Notes under the pieces: generated by a model
What the model saw: only the letters and a program-made list of their open reading frames with translations
Databases searched by the model: none
Told to the model about the DNA's origin: nothing
Made by a program: the position numbers and the translations under genes
In this document: one piece after another, positions 56,001-64,000 of the stretch
Numbering within the stretch: the stretch's first letter is position 1
Layout of the letters: the number at the start of each line of letters is the position of its first letter
NCBI RefSeq assembly: GCF_037392515.1
Contig: NC_090290.1
Coordinates: 34,555,753 to 34,619,752, forward strand
Length of the DNA: 64,000 nucleotides
Source of the DNA: Haliotis asinina
Lineage: Eukaryota > Mollusca > Gastropoda > Lepetellida > Haliotidae
Direction: 5' to 3'

Positions 56001-57435
56001 CAAAAATATCCACATATATTGTCTTGCCACTGCATACTCACCAGTAGAACTTGCACACAGCGGTTGTCCATACCTTCCCACAATGCACCGAGAATGGGGG
56101 CCACAGGATGTTTCATCACAGGCTCCAGTCAATGACTGAATAGCAAGACAATTCAAATACGACCTATCAGCAATGAAGATTTTCAAAGATAGATTATAAG
56201 AAAAAATATATACGTTGAATTACCTCAAGAATTTAGCTTATATGCCAAATATATGGCTATATGCACCACAAGGCCGAATTTCCGTTGTCGAAGTGCCATG
56301 ATTCGATACTGTATCATAGTTCAGGGTATTTCTGTGAGAAACTCTAAGGAACAAACACCTATCTAAATGTTATTAGTATCGCATGCTCTTCAAACAATGG
56401 ATATGCAGTAAAACTGATGCAAATATTCTGTTCCACTTCTTCACCGTAAGTGTTGAGAACAACAAGGGCCGTATTGATGACTTCAGCACCCATACCGTAA
56501 CACCGTAACAAAGAATCCGATACCAGTGAGAGAGTTTGGTTTTACGCCGCTTTAAAAAATAACAAAAGCGCCTGGGGGCACACCAGACATGGACCTCACA
56601 GATTGCATCTATGTGACAAACTGAACCCTGGTTCTCAGTGCGATGAGCGGACGTTTCATCCACTAGGCTACCCCACCACCCGAATCCGATACCACGTCAA
56701 GTCGATAGAGCAACCCCGGGCATGAATTATTAAGAAGTAATCAGATAATGTCTGCGTGTCTGTGGCATCTCTTCACGGCATCCATGCACATGATCATCCT
56801 TGGGAGCAGATCATTGCCATCGACAGCACTTTCGTCATTCCGAGGCAGGTTGCCGGGTTATAACAGCCATTCATTCAGCAGCGGATGCTTGTTGTGAAAT
56901 GAGGCATCTTGTGGCATGCTCTCTGATTTGGTTTGCTGTATGTTGGTTTTCACAAATATAAACACGTTGCTGCGTCTTAGAACACAAACCAAGGTTCGAC
57001 TCAACACGACTACAATGTGTGAACCCTTTTACTGGTATCCCCCGCACTGATATTGCTGGAACATTGCTGAAAGTGTGATCCTGATCAGAAGTGATATAAC
57101 GGACAGCTGTACCTGTAACCCTTCATACAAACCATTTTCCACTGTTGTATGTTACTGAAGAGGACGCCACTGCCGACAGTGAAGCTGGGCTCAGTCTTCC
57201 CTCGGAGTTGACATGCGCGCTGCTCTTCGTCAAAGGTGAAGGACAAGCAAAGCGGCAAGAGTTTGCATTCAGCTGTGCACTCGTATATAGAGGAATCAGG
57301 AATAGACCGGATATAGTCATGATCCTTCATAGGGACAACTTCATGGACTGGAGGATGAACACAGTCGTCACCACTCGCCTGCAGCATCAGAGAGATGACA
57401 CACGTACAGACAGTGGTCATGAGAATGATGGTCAT
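52807..57435 (-). CDS. secreted PAN-EGF-C-type lectin protein (gene B, four exons)
   Basis: Predicted 277-residue secreted protein on the minus strand; exons 57133-57435, 56042-56135, 53957-54151 and 52807-53048. Signal peptide MTIILMTTVCTCVISLMLQA, then a PAN/apple-like domain almost identical to gene A. Next an EGF-like module (CDETSCGPHSRCIVG). Exons 3 and 4 form a C-type lectin domain: YKMYFKQHKEHRPWDAALKI, CQTEGGSLVKI, then DYLWIGLKDV, WGGGQP, EDCVAL and WDDRICSERNKFLCER. Phases 0, 1, 1 are consistent. The sugar-binding EPN/QPD triplet reads QPT and the WND motif WDD, so Ca2+-dependent sugar binding may be altered. An ATG 13 bases after 'ccttacag' suggests a 5' UTR exon. Likely an extracellular recognition or matrix protein. 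Confidence 0.82.
53165..53596 (+). repeat. second tRNA-like SINE family, long form
   Basis: Head 'tgtggctgagtggattaggt' (A-box-like), tail 'cgatatggatgcaatattgc' and 'cgatgtgacgcaaaatag', followed by tcactcactcactc. It lies in gene B intron 3. The B box is degenerate. Related pieces are at 36925-37010 and 37392-37432. Confidence 0.5.
53716..53855 (-). repeat. tRNA-derived SINE in gene B intron 3
   Basis: 'gagtgagtgagtgagagagt' tail, 'tagcaatattccagcaatat', 'cacggagggggacaccag', then the complement of the A box ('taaaccactaggctacccca'). The B-box segment is deleted. Confidence 0.8.
53957..54151 (-). CDS. gene B exon 3: first half of C-type lectin domain
   Basis: Acceptor 'tttacag', donor 'gtatgt', phase 1 in and out. 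DKQDKDKVTSKDYKMYFKQH, RPWDAALKICQTEGGSLVKI, then DKDDFVKRNI. It contains the A..C...GG.L..I signature of C-type lectins. Confidence 0.88.
54285..54430 (+). repeat. aatcgagtctggac interspersed repeat in gene B intron 2
   Basis: 'gtcgcactcagccatatttc', 'gtctgtaaataatcgagtct' and 'gtcagcaaagtcagcg' in order, with an internal deletion. Confidence 0.75.
55008..55090 (+). repeat. aatcgagtctggac repeat, 5' fragment
   Basis: 'gtttgttgtttaacgtcgca' and 'cagcattattccaactatat' match the family 5' region only. Confidence 0.55.
55598..55757 (-). repeat. tRNA-derived SINE in gene B intron 2
   Basis: The minus strand has the A-box-like 'gtagcctaaaggtt', a B-box-like 'gggtccgacc', and body 'acaatgtgtaaagctcat'. 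Confidence 0.75.
55888..55985 (+). repeat. tRNA-derived SINE, plus orientation
   Basis: 'gtggggcggcctagttgttc' head, 'gagttggattcttcac' degenerate B box, 'tgtacaatgtctgaagccca' and a tcactcactc end. It ends about 55 bp from gene B exon 2. Confidence 0.75.
56042..56135 (-). CDS. gene B exon 2: EGF-like module
   Basis: Acceptor 'gctattcag', donor 'gtgagt'. SLTGACDETSCGPHSRCIVG then RYGQPLCASST. It is three bases (one codon) shorter than the gene A exon. Confidence 0.82.
56526..56682 (-). repeat. tRNA-derived SINE in gene B intron 1
   Basis: The minus strand runs from 'gtggggtagcctagtgga' (good A box) through 'agggttcagtttg' to the 'cggcgtaaaaccaaac' end. Confidence 0.8.
57010..57076 (+). repeat. 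tRNA-derived SINE 3' fragment
   Basis: 'acaatgtgtgaacccttt', 'tatcccccgcactgatattg', 'ctggaacattgctgaaag' match the SINE body. The head is absent. It lies just 3' of gene B exon 1. Confidence 0.65.
57133..57435 (-). CDS. gene B exon 1: signal peptide and PAN domain
   Basis: Same length and donor context (atg|gtttgt) as gene A exon 1. Differences are concentrated in the signal peptide. In the mature part only a handful of residues change (for example CTAECK versus CASECK, PSFTV versus PALTV). Confidence 0.78.
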
Positions 57436-57479
57436 CTGCGTATGGACACTGTAAGGAGAATGAGCAGTCATTAAAAGCG

Positions 57480-58785
57480 CTGACACATTCTCCCAAAGAT
57501 AATATTGATAATATTTTTCAAACATCAAATAAAAACCCCATCAACAGCTCTAGTCCCTTAGATAGTGTATGACTTAGATGAATAAACTGGAAAGTGACTA
57601 TTCACTAAAGCTTCAGAATTGTCCCTTTCCAGTTTTCACCGAACGACGGATCGGATCACCCACAAATCTTCTTATTACTTCCGACCAAAGACAGTAATTC
57701 TTGATATAATAACACCAAAAATGCGACTTTTTTCTGGCCCATGTCACCGTTCCACAATCCTGTGGTAGTGTGCCTAGGTGACAGCACGTTGAAGGCGCAA
57801 AAAGAGGAGCTGGACATAGAGCTGGCTCGTTTTTTAAACTATCCATGTATATATACTAATATGTATATCTTGTATATCAACACTACTTATGTGTATATTT
57901 TGTATGGTGCGTCATAGTCGCATGTGGCAACCAAAGCAGGTGTAACCGATATTTGGATCAAGGATGTCAGATCTAATGCGCCTTTGTAATCAGACTATGG
58001 GATCAAAAGTGGTGTCACAGATTTGTTGAGTGCTGCTTTAGCAGCAAAATCGGCCATCGTCATACTAGAAGTTCCAAAATGGCTATGTAACCAACAGAAG
58101 ACGATGTCGTACTGGGCAGTGACAAGACCGTTATATAATTCAGTTATTCCAATTAAAAGTGGATGTTTACTGGATAAGTTTTTAATAAGCTTAAAAAGAA
58201 AGAGAGTCAGAAAATATTCCGTATTATTATGTAGGTAGTATTTTCCTGTACCACGATACCGTCACGTGTCTACAGAAAAGCGTTGTAAAATAGACATGGA
58301 ATCCCGTAGGAAGGAGCATCTCCTGCTTTTTAGCCAATCAAATCACTCGGTTAGACGTCATCCCCCACGCGCTATTCGGAGCCGTTGAGCGATGTCTTCT
58401 GCTTCCGGAAATAGAAAACAGTGTTTCTCTGATATTACAGATGATAAACAGAAGGATATCTTTGAAAATATTGATTAGAAAAATACTAGAGGATCAACTA
58501 ACACTGCTAACAACAAAGAGGTAAATCAGCTGATTTTGAGAACTTTAGCGAAGATGGTCTTTTACCAGGAAGCGAGGACAGAGAAAGGATAACAGTCAAA
58601 GAAAGGAGAAAGTAACTTCAATGTCTTATCAACTTGGCATCCAAAGACACTTGTGAAAAAAACAAGAAGATATCATCAGGGGCGCCAATTTCAAGAGTCC
58701 TCGAAGATCAAACACTACCCTCCTGTTGCAGAACACACACACACACACACACAATGTGATATTCGTCATCATCATTAAGGCAAAC
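57480..58785. other. 5' flank of gene B and unassigned sequence
   Basis: No gene recognised. Around 58392 a plus-strand stretch reads MSSASGNRKQCFSDITDD, then FENIDKNTRGSTNTANN with a stop inside. It vaguely recalls N-terminal regions of recombinase-like mobile proteins, but the support is weak. A (CA)n tract is at 58735-58753. Confidence 0.35.
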
Positions 58786-58935
58786 AGGTCTGGGCTATAG
58801 CTCCACGAGTAGATATCGATGGCTAGCCCAGACTATACCTCGGATATAATCCGGGTCAGCCTAGTTTATACTGGGGGTATATTCTGGACTAGGCCATAGT
58901 ATACCCCCCAACCCAGATTATACTGACCCGGCACC
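58786..58935. repeat. nested fold-back sequence
   Basis: 'ccgggtcagcctagtttata' (58851) pairs with 'attatactgacccgg' ending 58931. Inside are 'ctgggggtat' and 'atacccccca', again complementary. An outer pair, 'ggtctgggctatag' and 'gctagcccagactatacc', adds a second hairpin. No coding capacity. Confidence 0.65.
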
Positions 58936-59306
58936 GAGACCATTGACCGGAGTCCCACACTCATATTGAGTGAATTGTCAACATAATATACTCGGCACAT
59001 AACGAAACTGTAGATGCAAAAATATAAAATAAAAAATAAATATAACATATAAAATCTAAACATATCAAACCTGTGTAGACACAAAAGGATCTAAACTCAG
59101 AGATTAGTGCATGTATCCAGCATGCCCGCACGTGCCACGTTCCGTGACGTCAGTGGTTTCGTCCTTGAGAGTGCAATACGTTGTTGCACGTGCATTCCGG
59201 GAAAGGGAAACAGAGCAAATGAATGCCACACAATACTGTCACTTTGGATAGCTAAACCCCTGCTCTTGCGATCGTGCAAAAAATTACTATTATTGAAACG
59301 CATAGC

Positions 59307-60264
59307 ATGCCAAGGGTAACGTCTGCACAACGTCATGAGGCCATTGGGATGGTCCATGGGGGAATGTCTCAACGACAATTTCCACAGATACCGGAACACC
59401 ATTTCTGCACTGGTGTGACGTTACCAGAATACAAATGACGTCATCGATCGGTCACGTTCTGGACGTCTGGATCATCCCAGGGCCCCGTTTCACAAAGCTG
59501 TCGTAAGCCTAAGATTTCGTAACTTTCTCGCAGCATTCGTAGCCCCTATACTGTAACATAGGAAGTGGGAATGCTACGAGAACTGTTACGAGACTTTAGG
59601 CTTACGAGAGTTTTGTGAAAGGGGCCACGGGACTTCGCCGTATACACCCCAACACAGTTCGACAAAGTTTACCTTATCATTGCATCAGACTACGACGTCC
59701 GTCCATACGACCTCTCCTGACACAACGTCATCAACAAGCTCGCTGAATGTGGTGCCGAAATCATGTCTGCAGATCCTCGTTTTGGAGAGAGATGTTTTTT
59801 ACAGATGAGTCCAGGTTTAACATTTACTATAGTGATGGACGCCAACGTGCCAACAGACGCGTAGAAAAACGTTATGCTCAGATCTGTGTCCTGGAGAGGA
59901 ATCGCTTTGGTGTTAGTTCCGTGATGATTTGGGGGAAAATAACAGCACGCCAAAGAACCCATTTGGCGAGTGTTCAGGGCAGCACAACTGGTGTGGGCTA
60001 CAATGACCAGATTCTTCAACCTGTGGCAATTCCTTTCAACGTCATGGCCCTGGGTTAACATTCCAACAGGACAATGTCCGCCCTTATACGGCAAGGGTTG
60101 GATTTCTTGCAACACCACAACGTTGACATACTGCCTTGGCCTGCACATTCACCGGATCCCAACCCGATAGAGCATGTTTGGGACGAGATGGATCGACGTT
60201 TACACAGGCGTCCTCATCCGCCAGATAACGTCCTTGACCTTGCAACAGATTTTGAGAGAATGTG
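59307..60264 (+). mobile_element. decayed Tc1-like transposase, upstream copy
   Basis: Starts MPRVTSAQRHEAIGMVHGGM and DRSRSGRLDHP, is interrupted by a palindromic MITE (59481-59626), then resumes HPNTVRQSLPYHCIRLRRPS. Catalytic blocks are MFFTDESRFNIYYSDGRQRA, FQQDNVRPYTARV and DPNPIEHVWDEMDRRL, in different frames because of stops and shifts (stop after NVMALG). The segment from 59546 on is duplicated 1.73 kb downstream. Confidence 0.88.
59481..59626. mobile_element. 146-bp palindromic MITE inside the Tc1 copy
   Basis: 'ggccccgtttcacaaagctg' at the left and 'tttgtgaaaggggcc' at the right are complementary. Complementarity continues inward through 'tcgtaagcctaa' / 'ttaggcttacga'. It separates two adjoining parts of the transposase gene. 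Confidence 0.85.
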
Positions 60265-60670
60265 GCGTGTCGGTTGGGGGTGGGTGTGTGTTTTTCTGGG
60301 ATGCTACACATGTAACCGGATCAGTAATAAATGCACATTTTTGTCGTTTCATAAGGTAGTGAGACTTACCGAAAGAAAGGTGACGGTGCAAACATCCCTC
60401 AGCTCAGACTCCAACTAGTTTCCGTGAGTATCTATCAGAATACTTTGAAGCTCGAGGCCATGACCGTTTAGAAAATATGTTATTATGGCTCTTGTTTCCA
60501 GGTCTTACTACCATTAATATTCATTATCTGAAACGCAGGTATGCTAGCTATCGACTTTTCAAATCTCTTGGGTAGTATTTCGTCAAGCTGAGACTATGAT
60601 ATTTTAAAAAAATGTTAACCAACATATCTCTAAATCCCCACAAGGGACTCGTACATCCCTAGGCTATATC
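59546..60670 (+). repeat. 1.1-kb segmental duplication, copy 1
   Basis: From 'ctatactgtaacatagg' to 'ccctaggctatatc' it matches 61280-62402 with only a few differences (a 2-bp deletion and three or so substitutions seen by eye). It begins in the middle of the palindromic MITE and includes the Tc1 3' half and the 60348-60610 repeat. Confidence 0.92.
60348..60610 (+). repeat. repeat shared with 6054-6325 (inverted)
   Basis: 'ggtagtgagacttaccgaaa', 'cagctcagactccaacta', 'tctgaaacgcaggtatgcta' and 'cttgggtagtatttcg'. An open stretch encodes TSFREYLSEYFEARGHDRLE, then LLWLLFPGLTTINIHYLKRR. It could be a captured exon or an old coding element; I do not recognise it. Confidence 0.65.
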
Positions 60671-61279
60671 AACACATGAGAATCCACTTGATTCGTTTTG
60701 AGATAGCCAACTTCATATACTGAACAGAAAAGAAATGCAACCTTCGAACAATTGAAATCTCATAAAAGGAAGTGTTCATGTTTATGTCTTCTGTTCTTTT
60801 TCTGTTAAGTACAGGATACAGACACTGCGCTGGTTTATAATGCATTGTTTAGGCTTGTGTCTCACTGGAATGCAAGTACTAATTCTTGTCTTTTGAGTAA
60901 CTGACAGTGCTCCGTTTCTGTATCCATAATTAAAAGCACGTGAAAGGTAATCGCCAAGAAGAGGAATTCAGCAGTTAAACCATCAGTGCTTGGGGTGTTA
61001 TCATTCTTAAGACATTTGAGTAAGCAGTAAAGGTTTCGCTCTTGCGAAGCGGGATAATACATTGAAATTAAATTTTGAAATTTTACAGATATTCGAATTC
61101 AGTAGGTTGCCAAGATTCATACTTGACTGGTGACTTTTACAGCAAATTGAAAAGTTCGTTTGTATTATATTGAAATAATCCTTAACTTAAAGACATAAAT
61201 ATTGAAATTACGTTGGCTATCTTGGGCAAGTATATATTGTCAGATTTGCTTATTATGGTCCGCAGATATTCCAAGGCAA
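60671..61279. other. spacer between the two duplicated segments
   Basis: AT-rich, no frame or repeat recognised. A short minus frame (61062-60862) contains STDGLTAEFL, which recalls the DG...E motif of a LINE RT, but it is too short to call. Confidence 0.4.
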
Positions 61280-61364
61280 CTATACTGTAACATAGGAAGT
61301 GGGAATGCTACGAGAACTGTTACGAGACCTTAGGCTTACGAGAGTTTTGTGAAAGGGGCCACGG

Positions 61365-61995
61365 GACTTCGCCGTATACACCCCAACACAGTTCGACAAA
61401 GTTTACCTTATCATTGCATCAGACTACGACGTCCGTCCATACGACCTCTCCTGACACAACGTCATCAACAAGCTCGCTGAATGTGGTGCCGAAATCATGT
61501 CTGCAGATCCTCGTTTTGGAGAGATGTTTTTTACAGATGAGTCCAGGTTTAACATTTACTATAGTGATGGACGTCAACGTGCCAACAGACGCGTAGAAAA
61601 ACGTTATGCTCAGATCTGTGTCCTGGAGAGGAATCGCTTTGGTGTTAGTTCCGTGATGATTTGGGGGAAAATAACAGCACGCCAAAGAACCCATTTGGCG
61701 AGTGTTCAGGGCAGCACAACTGGTGTGGGCTACAATGACCAGATTCTTCAACCTGTGGCAATTCCTTTCAACGTCATGGCCCTGGGTTAACATTCCAACA
61801 GGACAATGTCCGCCCTTATACGGCAAGGGTTGGATTTCTTGCAACACCACAACGTTGACATACTGCCTTGGCCTGCACATTCACCGGATCCCAACCCGAT
61901 AGAGCATGTTTGGGACGAGATGGATCGACGTTTACACAGGCGTCCTCATCCGCCAGATAACGTCCTTGACCTTGCAACAGATTTTGAGAGAATGT
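61365..61995 (+). mobile_element. decayed Tc1-like transposase, downstream copy
   Basis: Same catalytic blocks as the upstream copy (MFFTDESRFNIYYSDGRQRA, DPNPIEHVWDEMDRRL), with the same stop after NVMALG and the same downstream frameshift. The shared lesions show that the element was already dead when duplicated. Confidence 0.9.
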
Positions 61996-62079
61996 GGCGT
62001 GTCGGTTGGGGGTGGGTGTGTGTTTTTCTGGGATGCTACACATGTAACCGGATCAGTAATAAATGCACATTTTTGTCGT

Positions 62080-62342
62080 TTCATAAGGTAGTGAGACTTA
62101 CCGAAAGAAAGGTGACGGTGCAAACATCCCTCAGCTCAGACTCCAACTAGTTTCCGTGAGTATCTATCAGAATACTTTGAAGCTCGAGGCCATGACCGTT
62201 TAGAAAATATGTTATTATGGCTCTTGTTTCCAGGTCTTACTACCATTAATATTCATTATCTGAAACGCAGGTATGCTAGCTATCGACTTTTCAAATCTCT
62301 TGGGTAGTATTTCGTCAAGCTGAGACTATGATATTTTAAAAA
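62080..62342 (+). repeat. second near-identical copy of the 60348 repeat
   Basis: Part of duplication copy 2, with the same residues (EYLSEYFEARGHDRLE) in the same frame. Confidence 0.8.
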
Positions 62343-62404
62343 AATGTTAACCAACATATCTCTAAATCCCCACAAGGGACTCGTACATCCCTAGGCTATA
62401 TCGA

Positions 62405-63205
62405 CACAACTTGGCACGAGTAATGTATCACAGGCAACCAAGGGGACCATGAGGAACTCTGCAGTATGCACAGTACCACATAGGAATCGAGATCGCCCCA
62501 CTGGCTGCTGGTTACAGATGCCACCATTAGCCAGAAATTGGAAAGTCATATAATGGTTAACTTACATACCCACTCAGGGGCACAACCTCTTTGAGACCAA
62601 CATTCTTGACTGATGATATTCTGGGTCCTAATCCACAAAACAGTCGTCAAGTTACTTCCAAACGTAACACTATATTATAACACTGGCTTACGAATGACAT
62701 GCAGATGCATCCAAGCCATATATTCTTTTATTATTGATGTATAGCAGAAGCGGCAAAAGGTTTTAGAAAATAATACCTATTAGTACCTAATAGGGTGGTA
62801 TGTATAATTAAGCACATATCCTTGTAAGATGTATGTCAAATGAAAGAAACAGTTCGTCTAAATGGAATATAGTTAAAAATCAATCATCATGTGACAGACA
62901 CAATACATAAAGCACTTATCAATATCATAATCACAGAAGAGATCTTACTCGTACTTGTCTTTTAAAACGTTTATAAAAAATGAGCTAAAAAGGAAACACT
63001 TTAAAATTTCATATTCCATGTATTCTGAAGTGTTTTTCAACCTCAGAGCTATTTTTTTAAATATACATTGAATGTGAAATTTGAAAACACGTGTCGTGGT
63101 CGTATAGACTGTTTTGCCCCAGTGCATTATAGTTTAAGATTGAGGTCAGAAGATTGCCGGCTTGAATGGCAATCGTTCATTTGCTTTCTGAACACAGCAG
63201 CTATG
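62405..63205. other. no gene seen
   Basis: AT-rich sequence with no frame above 60 residues that I can support and no repeats. Confidence 0.45.
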
Positions 63206-63211
63206 AGAAGG

Positions 63212-63560
63212 CTATGAGAGGAGCTGATGGACGGTATGACGGTCCTGGAGACGTGCTGTTACATGGGGTCGACGACTACGTGGAGGGTCATCAGTGCTGA
63301 TGGTAGCGTTGTATCGCGGTCTAGGACCTTTTGTCTTTCGTACGCTGCAACTGAAATGATCAACAACGACTCTAGCAGGTTGACCAGCGTCTAGACATCG
63401 AATCTCTTGTTGTAGATTTTGGCCATAGCTGTTGAGTTCAGAAAGTGAACCATTGCCATTTAAAACGGCATTTATGCCTGAAAGGATGCCAGTTCCAGTA
63501 TTATCACGTTTCTCTTGCCTCTCCGTATAGTTTACCAATCTAACATGGACGCGGATGTGC
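63212..63560 (-). mobile_element. Tc1-like transposase N-terminal fragment
   Basis: The minus strand has RCLDAGQPARVVVDHFSCSV, then PPRSRRPHVTARLQDRHTVH, the counterpart of DRPRSGRPRVTT..QDR.I at the end of the DNA-binding half. The catalytic half is missing below 63212. Confidence 0.65.
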
Positions 63561-63808
63561 ACTTCAGATGACCTTAGATTTCGTAAGGTAACTGGCCAAA
63601 GTGCATTACTATACATCACATCATTCACAGGTCATGAATCGTTATCGCATAAATCCGCCTTCGTTCTGATGAAAATCCAGCATTCGACGAGGAAGACTCC
63701 TAATCAAACTAACAAAGTGCACACGGTTCATTCTAGCCCTTGCTTCCACTTGGCTGAGAGTGTTCCGTTTTTTTATAATCATATGTGGTTTCAAACTTTC
63801 AAACTCAA

Positions 63809-63809
63809 A

Positions 63810-63856
<47 letters not shown>

Positions 63857-63858
63857 AT
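63809..63858 (+). repeat. (AAAT)n microsatellite
   Basis: About 12 copies of the tetranucleotide following 'aaactcaaat'. Confidence 0.95.
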
Positions 63859-64000
63859 ACACATTCCACCTTTTTATGGAATCTCCAGTCTTTTCGATGA
63901 ATGACCAGTTTACTGTGTCATTGTTTTGTTTTGTTTTTGTTGTTTTTCAATCTGTGAGATGCAGATGTCCAGGAATTTGATATGTATCGATGTTATCAAG

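Larger units (their letters stand above)
61280..62402 (+). repeat. 1.1-kb segmental duplication, copy 2
   Basis: Near-identical partner of 59546-60670. It starts inside the MITE right half, so the left half of the MITE and the transposase N-terminus are absent here. Confidence 0.92.

Noticed and set aside
58392..58500. Possible recombinase-related N-terminus
   Set aside because: The resemblance is confined to a short NTRGSTNTA stretch with a stop inside.
59690..60148. 152-residue minus-strand frame, repeated at 61419-61880
   Set aside because: Antisense of the duplicated Tc1 catalytic region; its presence in both copies reflects duplication, not selection.

Overview
The window is eukaryotic and looks like a marine gastropod, probably an abalone (Haliotis). 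Genes are split by GT-AG introns. The DNA is AT-rich and crowded with decayed Tc1/mariner, LINE and DIRS elements. Two interspersed repeats occur many times: a tRNA-derived SINE with A and B boxes and a gtgagtgagt tail, and a repeat containing 'aatcgagtctggac'. I associate the second with abalone from memory; no search was run. Nothing looks prokaryotic or viral.

Three split host genes can be read. (1) A gene on the + strand (11008-15630, four exons) encodes a short secreted protein: signal peptide, PAN/apple-like domain, EGF-like module, second cysteine-rich EGF-like module and a C-terminal PAN-like domain. (2) A paralogue on the - strand (57435-52807, four exons) starts with nearly the same signal-PAN-EGF exons but ends in a C-type lectin domain. 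The two form an inverted, exon-shuffled pair about 46 kb apart. (3) A complete SLC6 (sodium neurotransmitter symporter family) gene lies on the - strand (33701-23613). All 12 coding exons agree in reading phase and cover TM1-TM12. Several residues that normally bind Na+ or Cl- are replaced.

Layout: 1-10.9 kb, decayed L1-like LINE pieces in both orientations plus repeats. 11-15.6 kb, the PAN-EGF gene, whose introns hold a MITE, a 23-bp minisatellite and an 84-bp satellite. 16.2-21 kb, a decayed DIRS retroelement (gag, RT/RNase H, tyrosine recombinase, inverted repeats) with a MITE cleanly inserted in its recombinase. 21.3-23.5 kb, SINEs. 23.6-33.7 kb, the SLC6 gene, with a Tc1 element, fold-back elements and a LINE fragment in its introns. 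34-52.7 kb, a transposon graveyard with L1-like, R2/NeSL-like and other LINE pieces, Tc1 copies, and one Tc1 transposase with an uninterrupted frame (46481-47491). 52.8-57.4 kb, the PAN-EGF-lectin gene. 58-64 kb, a 1.1-kb near-identical duplication carrying a dead Tc1 copy, plus fold-back repeats.

The two PAN-EGF proteins are probably secreted recognition or matrix proteins, and the SLC6 gene is a plasma-membrane transporter. Nothing links them functionally beyond position. Exon boundaries were called by eye from splice sites, reading phase and family conservation. Boundaries of mobile elements are approximate unless a terminal repeat is stated.
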